A stretch of DNA of 64,000 nt from Geodermatophilaceae bacterium (GTDB lineage: Bacteria > Actinomycetota > Actinomycetes > Mycobacteriales > Geodermatophilaceae): the NCBI GenBank assembly GCA_013812145.1, contig JACCTY010000098.1, forward strand, positions 19,044 through 83,043, in the 5' to 3' direction. The translations under genes and the position numbers were made by a program. Position 1 is the stretch's first letter, and each line of letters starts with the position of its first letter. Below are positions 32,936 to 41,494 of this stretch, in pieces. The notes beneath the pieces were generated by a model, which saw only the letters and a program-made list of their open reading frames with translations, did no database searches and was not told the origin of the DNA.

Positions 32936-32968
32936 GTTCATCCGGCGTTCAGCCTCCGGTCAACTCAG
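32936..32968 (+). promoter_or_regulatory. PHO-box-like 11-bp direct repeats upstream of phoU
   Basis: Three adjacent 11-bp units begin at 32936, 32947 and 32958: GTTCATCCGGC, GTTCAGCCTCC and GGTCAACTCAG. The G(T/G)TCA heads at exact 11-bp spacing match the direct-repeat PHO boxes of PhoP- and RegX3-type regulators. It lies 66 bp before the phoU start. Confidence 0.7.
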
Positions 32969-33033
32969 CCGGTCGATCCGGTCATCGGCGCTGCCTATCA
33001 TCTTGGGGTCATTCCCAGCCTCAGGAGTCCATC

Positions 33034-33711
33034 GTGCGTGCAACCTTCCAGGCGGAGCTCGATCGGGTCCGGGATCAACTCGTGACCATGACGGGTCAGG
33101 TCGAGTTGGCGATGTCCCGAGCGACCACCGCGTTGCTCGACGCGGACTACACACTGGCCGACTGGGTGATCGACACCGACCGGGAGATCGACACCGTCAA
33201 GACCGAGATCGACGACGCCTGCTTCCAGTTGCTGGCGCGACAGCAGCCGGTCGCCACCGATCTTCGCGTCATCGTGACCGCGCTGTCCATCGCCGCAGAC
33301 CTGGAACGCATGGGCGACCTGGGCGCCCACGTGGCCAAGGTGGCCAAGATGCGCTTTCCCGAGTCGGCGGTGCCGCCGGAGCTGCGCGCGACCGTGCTGG
33401 AGATGGCCGAGGCCGCCCAGGCCGTCGTGGCCAAGACCGGCAGTGTGATCGCCGGGCAGGACATCGAGCGGGCCAAGGAGCTCGAGGCCGACGATGACAT
33501 CGTCGATCGGCTGCACAAGGACCTCTTCCGCATCCTGATCGCCGAGACCTGGGTGTACGGCGTCGAGCCCGCCATCGACATGACGCTGCTGGGGCGCTAC
33601 TACGAGCGGTTCGCCGACCACGGCGTGCGGGTCGCCCGGCAGGTCGTCTATGTGGTCACCGGCGTGATGCCGACGCGCCCGCCCGCGGAGTGGAACGACG
33701 AGCAGGGCTGA
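33034..33711 (+). CDS. phoU: Phosphate transport regulator PhoU
   Basis: A 225-residue protein of two three-helix bundles. The metal-binding ERMGDLGAHVAK and ERFADHGVRVARQV motifs of the two halves are present. PhoU connects the Pst transporter to the phosphate sensor kinase (here SenX3) and restrains it when phosphate is plentiful. The start is GTG 33034 with AGGAG upstream; the longer frame overlaps mshD and is not used. It precedes pst rather than following it, as in many actinobacteria. Confidence 0.94.
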   Translation: MRATFQAELDRVRDQLVTMTGQVELAMSRATTALLDADYTLADWVIDTDREIDTVKTEIDDACFQLLARQQPVATDLRVIVTALSIAADLERMGDLGAHVAKVAKMRFPESAVPPELRATVLEMAEAAQAVVAKTGSVIAGQDIERAKELEADDDIVDRLHKDLFRILIAETWVYGVEPAIDMTLLGRYYERFADHGVRVARQVVYVVTGVMPTRPPAEWNDEQG

Positions 33712-33715
33712 CGGT

Positions 33716-33748
33716 GTACAGGTCGCGTTCATGCGACGTCCACCATGA
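33716..33748 (+). promoter_or_regulatory. Candidate PHO box upstream of pstS
   Basis: Units at 33716, 33727 and 33738 (GTACAGGTCGC, GTTCATGCGAC, GTCCACCATGA) repeat at 11-bp spacing, with the central unit closest to the PHO-box consensus. It is about 93 bp before the pstS GTG. The match is weaker than the phoU site. Confidence 0.5.
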
Positions 33749-33840
33749 GCCGCCTGTTGCGTCATCTTCGGTACCTACGTTGCTGGAGTAACTGCGTCAC
33801 GTCGCGGCCACCCTTGGCCCCTGCAGAGAGGCACCACAAC

Positions 33841-34800
33841 GTGAATCGACGCACCCTGAGCCGTGCAGCTGTCCCCATGGCCCTCGTGCTCACCCTGGTA
33901 CTGGCCGCCTGCGGCGGCGACGATCCGGCCACGCCGGGAACTGGCGGCAGCGAGGAGGCGCTCAGCGGCAACATCGAGATCGACGGCTCCTCCACGGTCG
34001 GCCCTCTCACCGAAGCCATCAACGAGGAATACTCGGTGCCGCAGCCTGATGTCGTTGTCAACCTCGGCACGTCGGGGACTGGCGGCGGCTTCGAACGTTT
34101 CTGCAAGGGCGAGACGGACGTCTCCAATGCCTCGCGTCCCATCAAGGACGAGGAGGCCGCTCTGTGCGAGACGGCCGGCATCGAGTTCACCGAGGTCCGC
34201 GTCGGCACCGACGCATTGACCATGGTCGTCAACCCGGAGACCGACTACGTCACCTGCCTGACCACCGAGCAACTCATCACGCTGTGGGGCCCTGACGGCG
34301 CCACCACGTGGGATCAGGTCAATCCCGACTTCCCGGCCGATCCGATCGAGATCTTCGCGCCGGGGGTGGACTCCGGTACGTACGACTTCTTCAACGAGAC
34401 CCTCGAGATCGAGGAGCCGCGACAGGACTTCCAAGCCTCGGAGGACGACAACGTCATCGTCCAGGGCATCCAAGGCACCCCGGGTGCCTGGGGTTACTTC
34501 GGCTTCGCGTTTTTCCAGGAGAACGCGGACACCCTGACCGCCGTCGAGTACGACGCCGGCGAGGGGTGCGTGGCCCCGAGCATCGAGACCGCACAGGACG
34601 GCAGCTACGGCTTCACTCGTCCGCTGTTCATCTACCTGAAGAACGAGTCTCTGTCTCGTCCCGAGGTGGCGGACTACGCCACGTTCTACGTGCAGACGGT
34701 CCAGGACGTCATCGAGAGCGTCGGCTACATCCCCGAGCCCGAGGAGGATCTGGCCGCCGCCCAGACTGCCGTCGAGGAAGCTGTAGCCGCGGCTAAGTAA
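33841..34800 (+). CDS. pstS: Phosphate-binding lipoprotein PstS
   Basis: A 319-residue periplasmic phosphate receptor. A lipoprotein signal (VPMALVLTLVLAAC, cleavage before Cys) is followed by the phosphate-site segments DGSSTVGPLTEAI and GTSGTGGGFERFCKGETDVSNASRP and by GVDSGTYDFFNE. GTG 33841 is the start, with GAGAGG upstream. It begins pstSCAB. Confidence 0.94.
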   Translation: MNRRTLSRAAVPMALVLTLVLAACGGDDPATPGTGGSEEALSGNIEIDGSSTVGPLTEAINEEYSVPQPDVVVNLGTSGTGGGFERFCKGETDVSNASRPIKDEEAALCETAGIEFTEVRVGTDALTMVVNPETDYVTCLTTEQLITLWGPDGATTWDQVNPDFPADPIEIFAPGVDSGTYDFFNETLEIEEPRQDFQASEDDNVIVQGIQGTPGAWGYFGFAFFQENADTLTAVEYDAGEGCVAPSIETAQDGSYGFTRPLFIYLKNESLSRPEVADYATFYVQTVQDVIESVGYIPEPEEDLAAAQTAVEEAVAAAK

Positions 34801-34893
34801 CCTTCCGGGACCCGCCCCATCGGGAGGCAGTGGCCTATCTCCCGGTGGGGCGCCGCGTTACGGGTCCGATCCAAGTCGAGCCGGCAGGAGACC

Positions 34894-35880
34894 ATGAGCA
34901 CGGCGTCCACCCCACCCGTGGTTCGCTCGTCGTCCGCCAGGGAACCAGGGAGCCACAGCCTGTCCGCGTCCCGGCCGCGGTACGGCGAACGAGTAGTGCT
35001 GGGGCTGCTGTGGTTGTGTGCGGCGATCTCCGTCGTCACCACCTTCGGGATCATCGTTGTGCTATTCACCGAGGCGGTATCGCTGTTCGGGATTCCAGGC
35101 GTGTCGGCCGTCGAATTCTTCACCGGCACGGTGTGGCGTCCGTTCACCGACCCGTCGTCGGATCAGTTCAAGATCGGGGTGTTGCCGCTGCTGAATTCGA
35201 CCCTCCTGGTCACCGCGATCGCCCTGCTGATCGCCGTCCCGTTGGGTCTGGCCACGGCGATCTACCTGTCGGAGTACGCCCGCCCGCGAGTGCGCAGGAT
35301 CGTCAAGCCGTTCCTGGAGCTGCTGGCCGGAGTGCCTACCGTCGTGCTCGGGTACTTCGCGCTGACCTTCATGACGCCGGTGCTACGCGCGGTGTTCGGA
35401 GTCGAGGTGGTCCCGATCTTCAATGCGGCGAGCGCCGGCATCGTCGTCGGGATCCTGGTGGTGCCCACCATCGCGTCGATCTCCGAGGACTCGATGAGCG
35501 CCGTTCCTCGCGCCCTGCGGGAGGGTGCCTACGGCCTGGGGTCGGCCCGCCGGCACGTCGCGTTGAAGGTTGTCTTCCCGGCGGCCCTGTCCGGCATCGT
35601 GGCCTCCATCATCCTCGCCTTTGGCCGCGCGGTCGGCGAGACGCTGATCGTCTCCCTGTCCGCCGGAAACCTGCCCCCCGCGGACCTGCCGGCGGTCGAC
35701 CCGTTCCAACAGGTCCAGACGATGACGGCCTACATCACCCAGGCCGTCGGCGGCGAGTCCTCTCGTGGTTCGGTGACCTTTCAGTCGATCTTCGCCGTCG
35801 GCGCCCTGCTGTTCGTGCTTACATTCCTCGTCAACATGGTCGCGCTGCGAGTCGTGCGTCGTTTCCGAGAGGAGTACTGA
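34894..35880 (+). CDS. pstC: Phosphate ABC transporter permease PstC
   Basis: A 328-residue permease with about six membrane helices and the coupling EAA-like loop EGAYGLGSARRHVALKVVFPAALSG (key residues E, G, G). It follows pstS by 93 bp, a gap holding a GGAGACC ribosome site. It forms the phosphate channel with PstA. Confidence 0.93.
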   Translation: MSTASTPPVVRSSSAREPGSHSLSASRPRYGERVVLGLLWLCAAISVVTTFGIIVVLFTEAVSLFGIPGVSAVEFFTGTVWRPFTDPSSDQFKIGVLPLLNSTLLVTAIALLIAVPLGLATAIYLSEYARPRVRRIVKPFLELLAGVPTVVLGYFALTFMTPVLRAVFGVEVVPIFNAASAGIVVGILVVPTIASISEDSMSAVPRALREGAYGLGSARRHVALKVVFPAALSGIVASIILAFGRAVGETLIVSLSAGNLPPADLPAVDPFQQVQTMTAYITQAVGGESSRGSVTFQSIFAVGALLFVLTFLVNMVALRVVRRFREEY

Positions 35881-35882
35881 AC

Positions 35883-36791
35883 ATGGCGGTGGCGACGAGC
35901 GAGCGGCCCAACCGCCAGGTCGACGGCGGCTTCCGAGCCCCGGTCGGAAACACGGTCCGGGAGCGGTTCACCCAGCTGGTGCTCTTCCTCGCCACCTGCG
36001 TGGCACTCGTCGTGCTGGTGACACTGCTCGTCGACATCGTCCGCGACGGCGTCGGCGGGTTGAGCCTGAACTTCCTCACCCAGTACACCTCGCGGGTCGC
36101 GGAGAACGCCGGGATCCGCGCCGGGCTCACCGGTACGTTGTCGCTGATGGTCCTCGTGGCCCTGATGACCTTTCCCCTCGGCGTCGGCGCAGCCCTGTAC
36201 CTGGAGGAGTTCGCGCCGAGGAACCGCTGGACCCGGCTGCTCGAGGCGAACATCAACAATCTGGCCGGGGTGCCGTCGATCGTGTACGGCCTGCTGGGCC
36301 TGTCGGTGTTCGTCTTCTTCCTGGGCTTCGGGCGTTCGCTGATCACCGGTGCGCTCACGCTGACCCTGCTCGTGCTGCCGGTCGTCATCGTCGCCAGCCG
36401 GGAAGCGCTGCGGGCGGTGCCCCGGGAGATCCGCGATGGCGGGTTAGCGCTGGGCGCGACGCCGCTGCAGGTGGCGCTTCGGCAGACCCTTCCTGCGGCC
36501 ATCCCGTCGATCCTGACCGGCATGATCCTCTCGCTGTCCCGTGCCGTCGGCGAGACCGCTCCGATCCTGGTCGCGGGAGCGGTCGGGTCCCGCCGGGCCG
36601 ACAACGAGCCCTGGAACCTGTCCGAGGCGTACACCGCCATCCCGATCCAGATATTCGATTTCGTGAAGAGACCACAAGAGGAATTCCAGATCCAGGTGGC
36701 CAGCGCCGCCATCATCGTCCTGATGACGTTGCTGCTGTTCATGAACTCCGCTGCCATCATCATCCGTAACCGCTACGCGAGGAACAGGTAA
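35883..36791 (+). CDS. pstA: Phosphate ABC transporter permease PstA
   Basis: A 302-residue permease with an N-terminal cytoplasmic segment of about 40 residues, six helices and the loop [20 protein letters not shown] facing PstB. ATG 35883 is two bases after the pstC stop; a far longer open frame covering pstC is not real. [11 protein letters not shown] and [11 protein letters not shown] are typical. Confidence 0.93.
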   Translation: MAVATSERPNRQVDGGFRAPVGNTVRERFTQLVLFLATCVALVVLVTLLVDIVRDGVGGLSLNFLTQYTSRVAENAGIRAGLTGTLSLMVLVALMTFPLGVGAALYLEEFAPRNRWTRLLEANINNLAGVPSIVYGLLGLSVFVFFLGFGRSLITGALTLTLLVLPVVIVASREALRAVPREIRDGGLALGATPLQVALRQTLPAAIPSILTGMILSLSRAVGETAPILVAGAVGSRRADNEPWNLSEAYTAIPIQIFDFVKRPQEEFQIQVASAAIIVLMTLLLFMNSAAIIIRNRYARNR

Positions 36792-37726
36792 TGGACCAGC
36801 GCACCAGTACCCAGTCCCAACCGACGACTCAGCCGATCCGCCTGGAGACCGGCACGGCTGCCCGAACCGAGCAGCCTACCGCCGGCTCGGCCTGGTCGAA
36901 GGACACCGGTGCGGGGGCGGCTCCGGACCGAAGCGCTACCCGGCACGACGTCGTCTTCCAGGCGCGCGACGTCTCAGTGCACTACGGCTCGGCGCCCGCC
37001 CTCGTGAACGTCTCGCTGGCCATCCGCCAGCGTGAGATCACCGCGTTCATCGGCCCCTCGGGATGCGGGAAGTCGACCTTCCTGCGCTGCTTCAACCGGA
37101 CGAACGACCTCATTCCGTCCGCGCGTATCACCGGCCAGATCGACTACCACCATCAGAACCTCTACGCCAAGGATGTCGACGCGGTCGAGGTGCGCCGGCG
37201 AATCGGGATGGTGTTCCAGAAGCCCAACCCGTTCCCCAAGTCGATCTACGACAACCTCACCTTCGGACCCAAGGTCAACCGCATGAAGGTCGACTTCGAC
37301 GAGGTCGTGGAGACCTCCCTTCGGCGCGCCGCGTTGTGGGACGAGGTGAAGGGCAAGCTCAAGCAGAACGCCTACAGCCTGTCCGGCGGCCAACAGCAGC
37401 GACTATGCATCGCCCGAGCGCTGACCGTAGATCCCGAGGTCATCCTGATGGACGAGCCGTGCTCGGCTCTGGATCCCATCGCCACCGCGCACATCGAGGA
37501 CCTGATGCGCGAACTCGAGCACGACTACACCATCATCATCGTCACCCACAACATGCAACAGGCCGCCCGGGTGAGCGACCGAACCGCGTTCTTCACCGCC
37601 GAAGTCGAGTCCGAGAACGACGACCGCCGCTTCGGCCGCCTGGTGGAGATCGGTGACACGAGCATGATCTTCTCCAATCCCAACGACAGGCGCACCGAGG
37701 ACTACATCTCGGGCCGGTTCGGCTGA
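36791..37726 (+). CDS. pstB: Phosphate ABC transporter ATPase PstB
   Basis: A 311-residue ABC ATPase. Walker [11 protein letters not shown]-loop [10 protein letters not shown], signature LSGGQQQR, Walker [14 protein letters not shown] and the H-loop VTHNMQQA are all present. The ATG overlaps the pstA stop by one base (TAATG). About 55 Thr/Gln/Ala-rich residues precede the normal start of the domain, longer than typical PstB; internal ATG starts are lacking, so the extension appears real. Confidence 0.94.
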   Translation: MDQRTSTQSQPTTQPIRLETGTAARTEQPTAGSAWSKDTGAGAAPDRSATRHDVVFQARDVSVHYGSAPALVNVSLAIRQREITAFIGPSGCGKSTFLRCFNRTNDLIPSARITGQIDYHHQNLYAKDVDAVEVRRRIGMVFQKPNPFPKSIYDNLTFGPKVNRMKVDFDEVVETSLRRAALWDEVKGKLKQNAYSLSGGQQQRLCIARALTVDPEVILMDEPCSALDPIATAHIEDLMRELEHDYTIIIVTHNMQQAARVSDRTAFFTAEVESENDDRRFGRLVEIGDTSMIFSNPNDRRTEDYISGRFG

Positions 37727-37758
37727 GTCCTCCGGCGCTGGGTCGGGAACCGACTCCG

Positions 37759-38454
37759 GTGACGCTGCTGGTCGCCGACGAGCTCGAGCCGCGCGCCCAC
37801 CACGTCGTACAGCAGATCTGTGCCGCCAACGTCGCCACGCTGGTGTGGTGCGCCGACGGTGCGGAGGCGCTGTTCCAGATCGGGCGGCTGTGTCCCGACG
37901 TCGTGCTCATCAGCGCCGGGCTGCCGGTGGTCGCCGCCTCCGACGTGATCGCGGCGGTGCGGCGATACACCTCAGTCCCCATCGCGGTGGCAGTCGGTGC
38001 CGGGGAGGTCGACCACGCGACCCGAGCCATGGCCGCCGGTGCCACCGACGTCCTGGGCCGGCCCTACCGACGGCACGAACTCCAGGCGATCCTGAGCCCA
38101 TTCTTTGCCCGCGCCAAGGCCCGGTGGGACAACGAGGCGATGATCTCCGTTGGCGCACTGCAGGTCGACTCGCGCGCCTACCAGGTACGGGCCGGGGGCA
38201 CGCCGCTGCCGTTGACAGTGCGAGAGTTCGAACTGCTGCGCTTGCTCGTGCTGCATGCGGATCAGGTGGTGACCCACGACCAGATTCGACGGGAGGTATG
38301 GCGGGCGCGCGATGACGTCGCGAGCGCCAACACCATAGCTGTGCACATCGGCCGCATTCGGGCGCATCTCGATGACGCCGCCGATCTGATCAGCGTGCGC
38401 GGTGTCGGATATCGGCTCACCGTCGCACTGCGGCCGGCGCGTGCAGTCGAGTGA
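37759..38454 (+). CDS. Atypical OmpR-type response regulator lacking the phospho-acceptor Asp
   Basis: 231 residues. The C-terminal winged helix is normal (LPLTVREFELLRLLVLHADQVV, TIAVHIGRIRAHL, VRGVGYRL). In the receiver the phosphorylation position reads PDVVLISAGLPV, so Ser replaces Asp, and the conserved Lys is Arg (LGRPYRRHEL); the acidic pocket residues DE near residue 7 remain. This makes phosphorylation control unlikely. The GTG start is 32 bp after pstB, so it is probably read with pst. The target is unknown. Confidence 0.85.
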   Translation: MTLLVADELEPRAHHVVQQICAANVATLVWCADGAEALFQIGRLCPDVVLISAGLPVVAASDVIAAVRRYTSVPIAVAVGAGEVDHATRAMAAGATDVLGRPYRRHELQAILSPFFARAKARWDNEAMISVGALQVDSRAYQVRAGGTPLPLTVREFELLRLLVLHADQVVTHDQIRREVWRARDDVASANTIAVHIGRIRAHLDDAADLISVRGVGYRLTVALRPARAVE

Positions 38455-38495
38455 TCGGCGACTAGAAAGGGGGTGTTCCGGGTACCGTCTGTCGG

Positions 38496-39446
38496 GTGAC
38501 GAACTCGGTCGCCAGCCGATGCCTGCACGACGCCTTGATCTACGGCTCCGAAGCGGAGTTGGTCGCCTCGGTCGTGCCGTTCGTTCGCGCCGGCCTGGCA
38601 GCCGGCGACCGGGTACTCGTGAGCGGCAGCGAGTCGCAGGTGGCGCTCTTCCGCGAGGCGGTGGGCGACGACCCGAGGGTGGAGTTTTCCGACTCGCACG
38701 ATCACTACCAGACGCCGGCCACCGCACTGCTGTGGTATCAGCAGCTGTTCGATCGTGACGTCAGCACCACGCTCCGAGGGATCCGCAGCGTCGGCTCCGT
38801 CCCCTACACACTCGACCCAGCAGCCGACGCGGACTGGATCCGCTACGAGGCAATGGTCAACCGCGTCATGGCCCCGTATCCGTTCCACGGCTTGTGCCTC
38901 TATGACACTCGGACCCTTCCGGCGGACCTGGTGACGGTCGCCCGCCGGACGCATGCAGTTTTGGTGACGGCCGGTGTGCGTTCCGCCGGCTCTGGTTATC
39001 AGGAGCCGAAGGACGTCCTGCTCGACATCGGGCCGTCGACCCAACGGGATCCGCTGGAGGCGACCAGTCCCATCCTCGAGATCGACGGCAGCAGCGATCT
39101 GGCCGGTGTACGGCACGAGATATACCTCGCCGTACGGGCGACTGAGCTGACGGTGGAGCGCGCCGACGACTTCCTCGCCGCCTTCAATGAGGTCGCGGTC
39201 AATGCGCTGACGCACGGCCGACCGCGGGTCGACGTGCGCCTGTGGTGCCGGCCAGACCGGTTGTACTGCACGGTCACCGACAACGGGCCCGGGATCAGCG
39301 ACCCGTTCGCCGGGCTGCTGTCACCCCACGGGCACAGCGACTCGACCGGGATGGGGCTGTGGATGGCTCGGGAGCTGTGCGATGAGCTCACCATCAGCTC
39401 ACCTCCCGGCGGCGGCTGCACGGTCGCGCTGTCCACAGGCAGCTGA
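38496..39446 (+). CDS. MEDS-domain protein with HATPase (RsbW-like) domain
   Basis: A 316-residue regulator. Residues 1 to about 175 form a MEDS (methanogen/methylotroph DcmR sensory) domain: HDALIYGSEAELVASVVPFV, RVLVSGSESQ, and the CLYDTRTLP strand. Residues 205-316 form a GHKL ATPase with FNEVAVNALTHG, VTDNGPGI and STGMGLWMARELCD. Such proteins are anti-sigma or anti-anti-sigma type kinases. It begins with GTG. A SigF-family sigma factor is encoded at 56 kb, but a link is only inferred. Confidence 0.87.
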   Translation: MTNSVASRCLHDALIYGSEAELVASVVPFVRAGLAAGDRVLVSGSESQVALFREAVGDDPRVEFSDSHDHYQTPATALLWYQQLFDRDVSTTLRGIRSVGSVPYTLDPAADADWIRYEAMVNRVMAPYPFHGLCLYDTRTLPADLVTVARRTHAVLVTAGVRSAGSGYQEPKDVLLDIGPSTQRDPLEATSPILEIDGSSDLAGVRHEIYLAVRATELTVERADDFLAAFNEVAVNALTHGRPRVDVRLWCRPDRLYCTVTDNGPGISDPFAGLLSPHGHSDSTGMGLWMARELCDELTISSPPGGGCTVALSTGS

Positions 39447-39449
39447 GGC

Positions 39450-39893
39450 ATGTCCAGACCCCGCATCGTCTCCGACAGCATCGTGATCGACGGCTCCACC
39501 GAGCAGATCTTCGACCTGCTGGCCGATCCCAGGCAGCACCGGCTGATCGACGGGTCCGGTGCGGTCCAGGGCCTCGTGAGCGGACCCGACCGGCTTGGGC
39601 ACGGTGCCCGCTTCGGCATGCAGATGAAGGTGGGCCTGCCGTACCGCATCACGAACACCGTCGTCGAGTACGACGAGAACCGGCTGATCGGCTGGCAACA
39701 TCTGGCCAGACACGTCTGGCGATATGAGCTGGAGCCGGTGCGCGAGGGCACCAGGGTCACCGAGTCCTGGGACTGGTCCACGTCACCAGTTGCCCGGCTG
39801 ATGGAGTTCGCGCGCTTCCCGGCGAAGAACAAGCAGGCGATCCGGCGGACGTTGATGAGGTTGAAGCGGGTCGTCGAGAATCGCCCCGCATGA
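39450..39893 (+). CDS. SRPBCC (START-like) family protein
   Basis: 147 residues with the helix-grip fold: IVIDGSTEQIFDLLADPRQH at the start, VVEYDENRLIGWQHL in the middle, and a long C-terminal helix. Polyketide cyclase-like SRPBCC proteins bind hydrophobic ligands. It starts three bases after the MEDS-ATPase gene, so the two are cotranscribed. The ligand is unknown. Confidence 0.83.
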   Translation: MSRPRIVSDSIVIDGSTEQIFDLLADPRQHRLIDGSGAVQGLVSGPDRLGHGARFGMQMKVGLPYRITNTVVEYDENRLIGWQHLARHVWRYELEPVREGTRVTESWDWSTSPVARLMEFARFPAKNKQAIRRTLMRLKRVVENRPA

Positions 39894-39962
39894 GTCAGCG
39901 GGTGACGCGGGCGGCCGCTGTCGACATGCTGGCCGGGTAGCGTCCAGGGCCCGGGTGGCGAC

Positions 39963-40376
39963 GTGTCGGTGCTCGGCCGGATTCGACCGCTGGAGCCGGT
40001 TCGTGCTGTCCGCGCTGTCCCCGCGAGCGGCGGCCCGACTCTCGCCGCGATCGACCTGCTCGAGCTGGCCGACGACCTGCCCTACCCATCGTTCTCGGGG
40101 TACGTCGAACTGGTCGAGCAGCAGCCGTCCGGGCAGGCGCAACCGGAGCCGGTCGCCCCGCCGCAGCAGGTTGAGGGACCGCATCTGGCGTACGCCGTGC
40201 AGTGGTCTCTCCTCAGCGGCCTGGCGCTGGCCGGTTACGTCATGTTTGCCCGGCAGGAGGCGCAGCAGCGCCGAGCACGACAGCCTCAGCCGCAGTCGAC
40301 CTCGCCGGGCGATGACGGATCCGCGGCAGCAGCGCCGGGTAGTCCAACCGCCGCATCCTCGATGATCGACTCGTAG
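39963..40376 (+). pseudogene. Truncated SURF1-family gene (C-terminal half only)
   Basis: A 137-codon frame carries the SURF1 C-terminal signatures DLPYPSFSGYVELVEQQP and EGPHLAYAVQWSLLSGLALA followed by a GYVMFARQEAQ end, i.e. the end of the periplasmic domain and the second membrane helix. The upstream GPGGDVSVLGRIRP also looks like SURF1, continuing before the GTG at 39963 until a stop near 39904. The first membrane helix and half the domain (about 130 residues) are absent; an SRPBCC gene occupies that place. Its last 90 bases overlap the convergent LCP gene. SURF1 assists cytochrome oxidase assembly; this copy is unlikely to work. Confidence 0.75.
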
Positions 40377-41386
40377 AGCTGGCGGCCCAGTTGCTCGTCG
40401 AGCAGCGGGTACGACGCCGAGGACCCGACCGGACTGAAGTCCGGGACCGCGATCGGCGCGGTGAGCAACAGCACCAATTCTCCGTTCAGGTCCCGCAGCA
40501 GCTCGACCAGGCTCTTGAGGTCGCCGAGCGTCGTGTCGAGGTCGAGGGTCAGCGAGTCGGCGGTGGTCGTCAGGAACCGCGTGAGCCGCAGCGGATTCAC
40601 CAGGGTTCCGGGCGAGAGTGACCTGTCCAGCAGCGAGGCGAGAAACTGCTGCTGGCGCTGGATCCGCTCGGTCTCGGCCGGCCCTTGTCGCGTCTCCAGC
40701 CGCAGGAACGGCAGGGTCTGCTCGCCGTCGATCACCGACGTACCGGCCGGCAGTTCCAGCCCGCTGTCTCGTTCGCGTAGCGAGGACCCGAGGCACAGCG
40801 GTACGCCGCCCAGCGCGTCGACCATCGCGGGGAAACTGGCGAGGTCCATCTGCACGTAGTGGTTGACCCGGAGTCCCGTGAGCACCTGGACGGTGTGGAC
40901 CAGGCAGGCCGCACCCCCGGCGCCGATCACCGAGCTGAACGGACCGCTGTATGGCTCGGTGGGCTGTCCGCCGGCCGCTTGACAGGCCGGAACGTCGACG
41001 TATGCATCACGGGGGAAGACGACGACGACGGACTGCGAGCCGTCCGGGGACAGGTGCGCCAGGATCGTGGTGTCCCGTCCGCCGCCGTCGGAGCCGACGA
41101 GCAGGAAGTTCTCCGCATCGAGTTGGCGCTCCTCGGCAATGATCTCCGGCCCCGCCAGTCGGAGCACGTCCACGCGCTCGACGGTGCTGTCGACATAGGC
41201 GACCAGGCCCACGTAGTAGACCGCGACGAGCACCAGAACCGCGACCAGCCCACCGAGGACCCACCGCCGGGCGCGCCTGCCCCGTTGACGGCCGGAACGG
41301 CGGCTGCGACCCGGAGCGTCCGGACGTTCGGTGCGAGCGCGCAACTCGGCGACCGACGGTCGCTGCACACCGCTGTGTCGCGCCAC
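40286..41386 (-). CDS. LytR-CpsA-Psr (LCP) family cell-wall ligase
   Basis: A 366-residue protein with a basic cytoplasmic N-terminus, one membrane helix (WVLGGLVAVLVLVAVYYVGL) and an extracellular LCP domain: LLVGSDGGGRDTTILAHL, VVFPRDAYVDVPA with Arg and Asp contacts, and FLRLETRQGPAETERIQRQQ. LCP enzymes transfer undecaprenyl-linked glycopolymers to peptidoglycan. GTG 41386 is favoured, since the ATG at 41437 lies inside a perfect hairpin. The C-terminal tail covers the SURF1 remnant on the other strand. Confidence 0.88.
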   Translation of the reverse strand: MARHSGVQRPSVAELRARTERPDAPGRSRRSGRQRGRRARRWVLGGLVAVLVLVAVYYVGLVAYVDSTVERVDVLRLAGPEIIAEERQLDAENFLLVGSDGGGRDTTILAHLSPDGSQSVVVVFPRDAYVDVPACQAAGGQPTEPYSGPFSSVIGAGGAACLVHTVQVLTGLRVNHYVQMDLASFPAMVDALGGVPLCLGSSLRERDSGLELPAGTSVIDGEQTLPFLRLETRQGPAETERIQRQQQFLASLLDRSLSPGTLVNPLRLTRFLTTTADSLTLDLDTTLGDLKSLVELLRDLNGELVLLLTAPIAVPDFSPVGSSASYPLLDEQLGRQLYESIIEDAAVGLPGAAAADPSSPGEVDCG

Positions 41387-41416
41387 CGCATGATCGTACG
41401 GAGCGCCGAGCCGCCG

Positions 41417-41479
41417 CGCCGATCTTGGTCTGGTCAACGCCTCACGCGCTAGCAGAGGTTGACCAGACCAAGATCGGCG
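41417..41479. terminator. 22-bp perfect inverted repeat after livK
   Basis: Bases 41417-41438 (CGCCGATCTTGGTCTGGTCA plus AC) are exactly complementary to 41458-41479, with a 19-nt loop. It lies 16 bp after the livK stop on the minus strand and upstream of the LCP gene, so it should end the liv transcript. No T-tract follows. Its perfection is unusual for a terminator. Confidence 0.8.
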
Positions 41480-41494
41480 AACGCGGTGCCGAGG

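Noticed and set aside
34830..36791. A 653-codon frame over pstC and pstA
   Set aside because: The first 350 codons are out of frame with pstC. The real PstA starts at ATG 35883.
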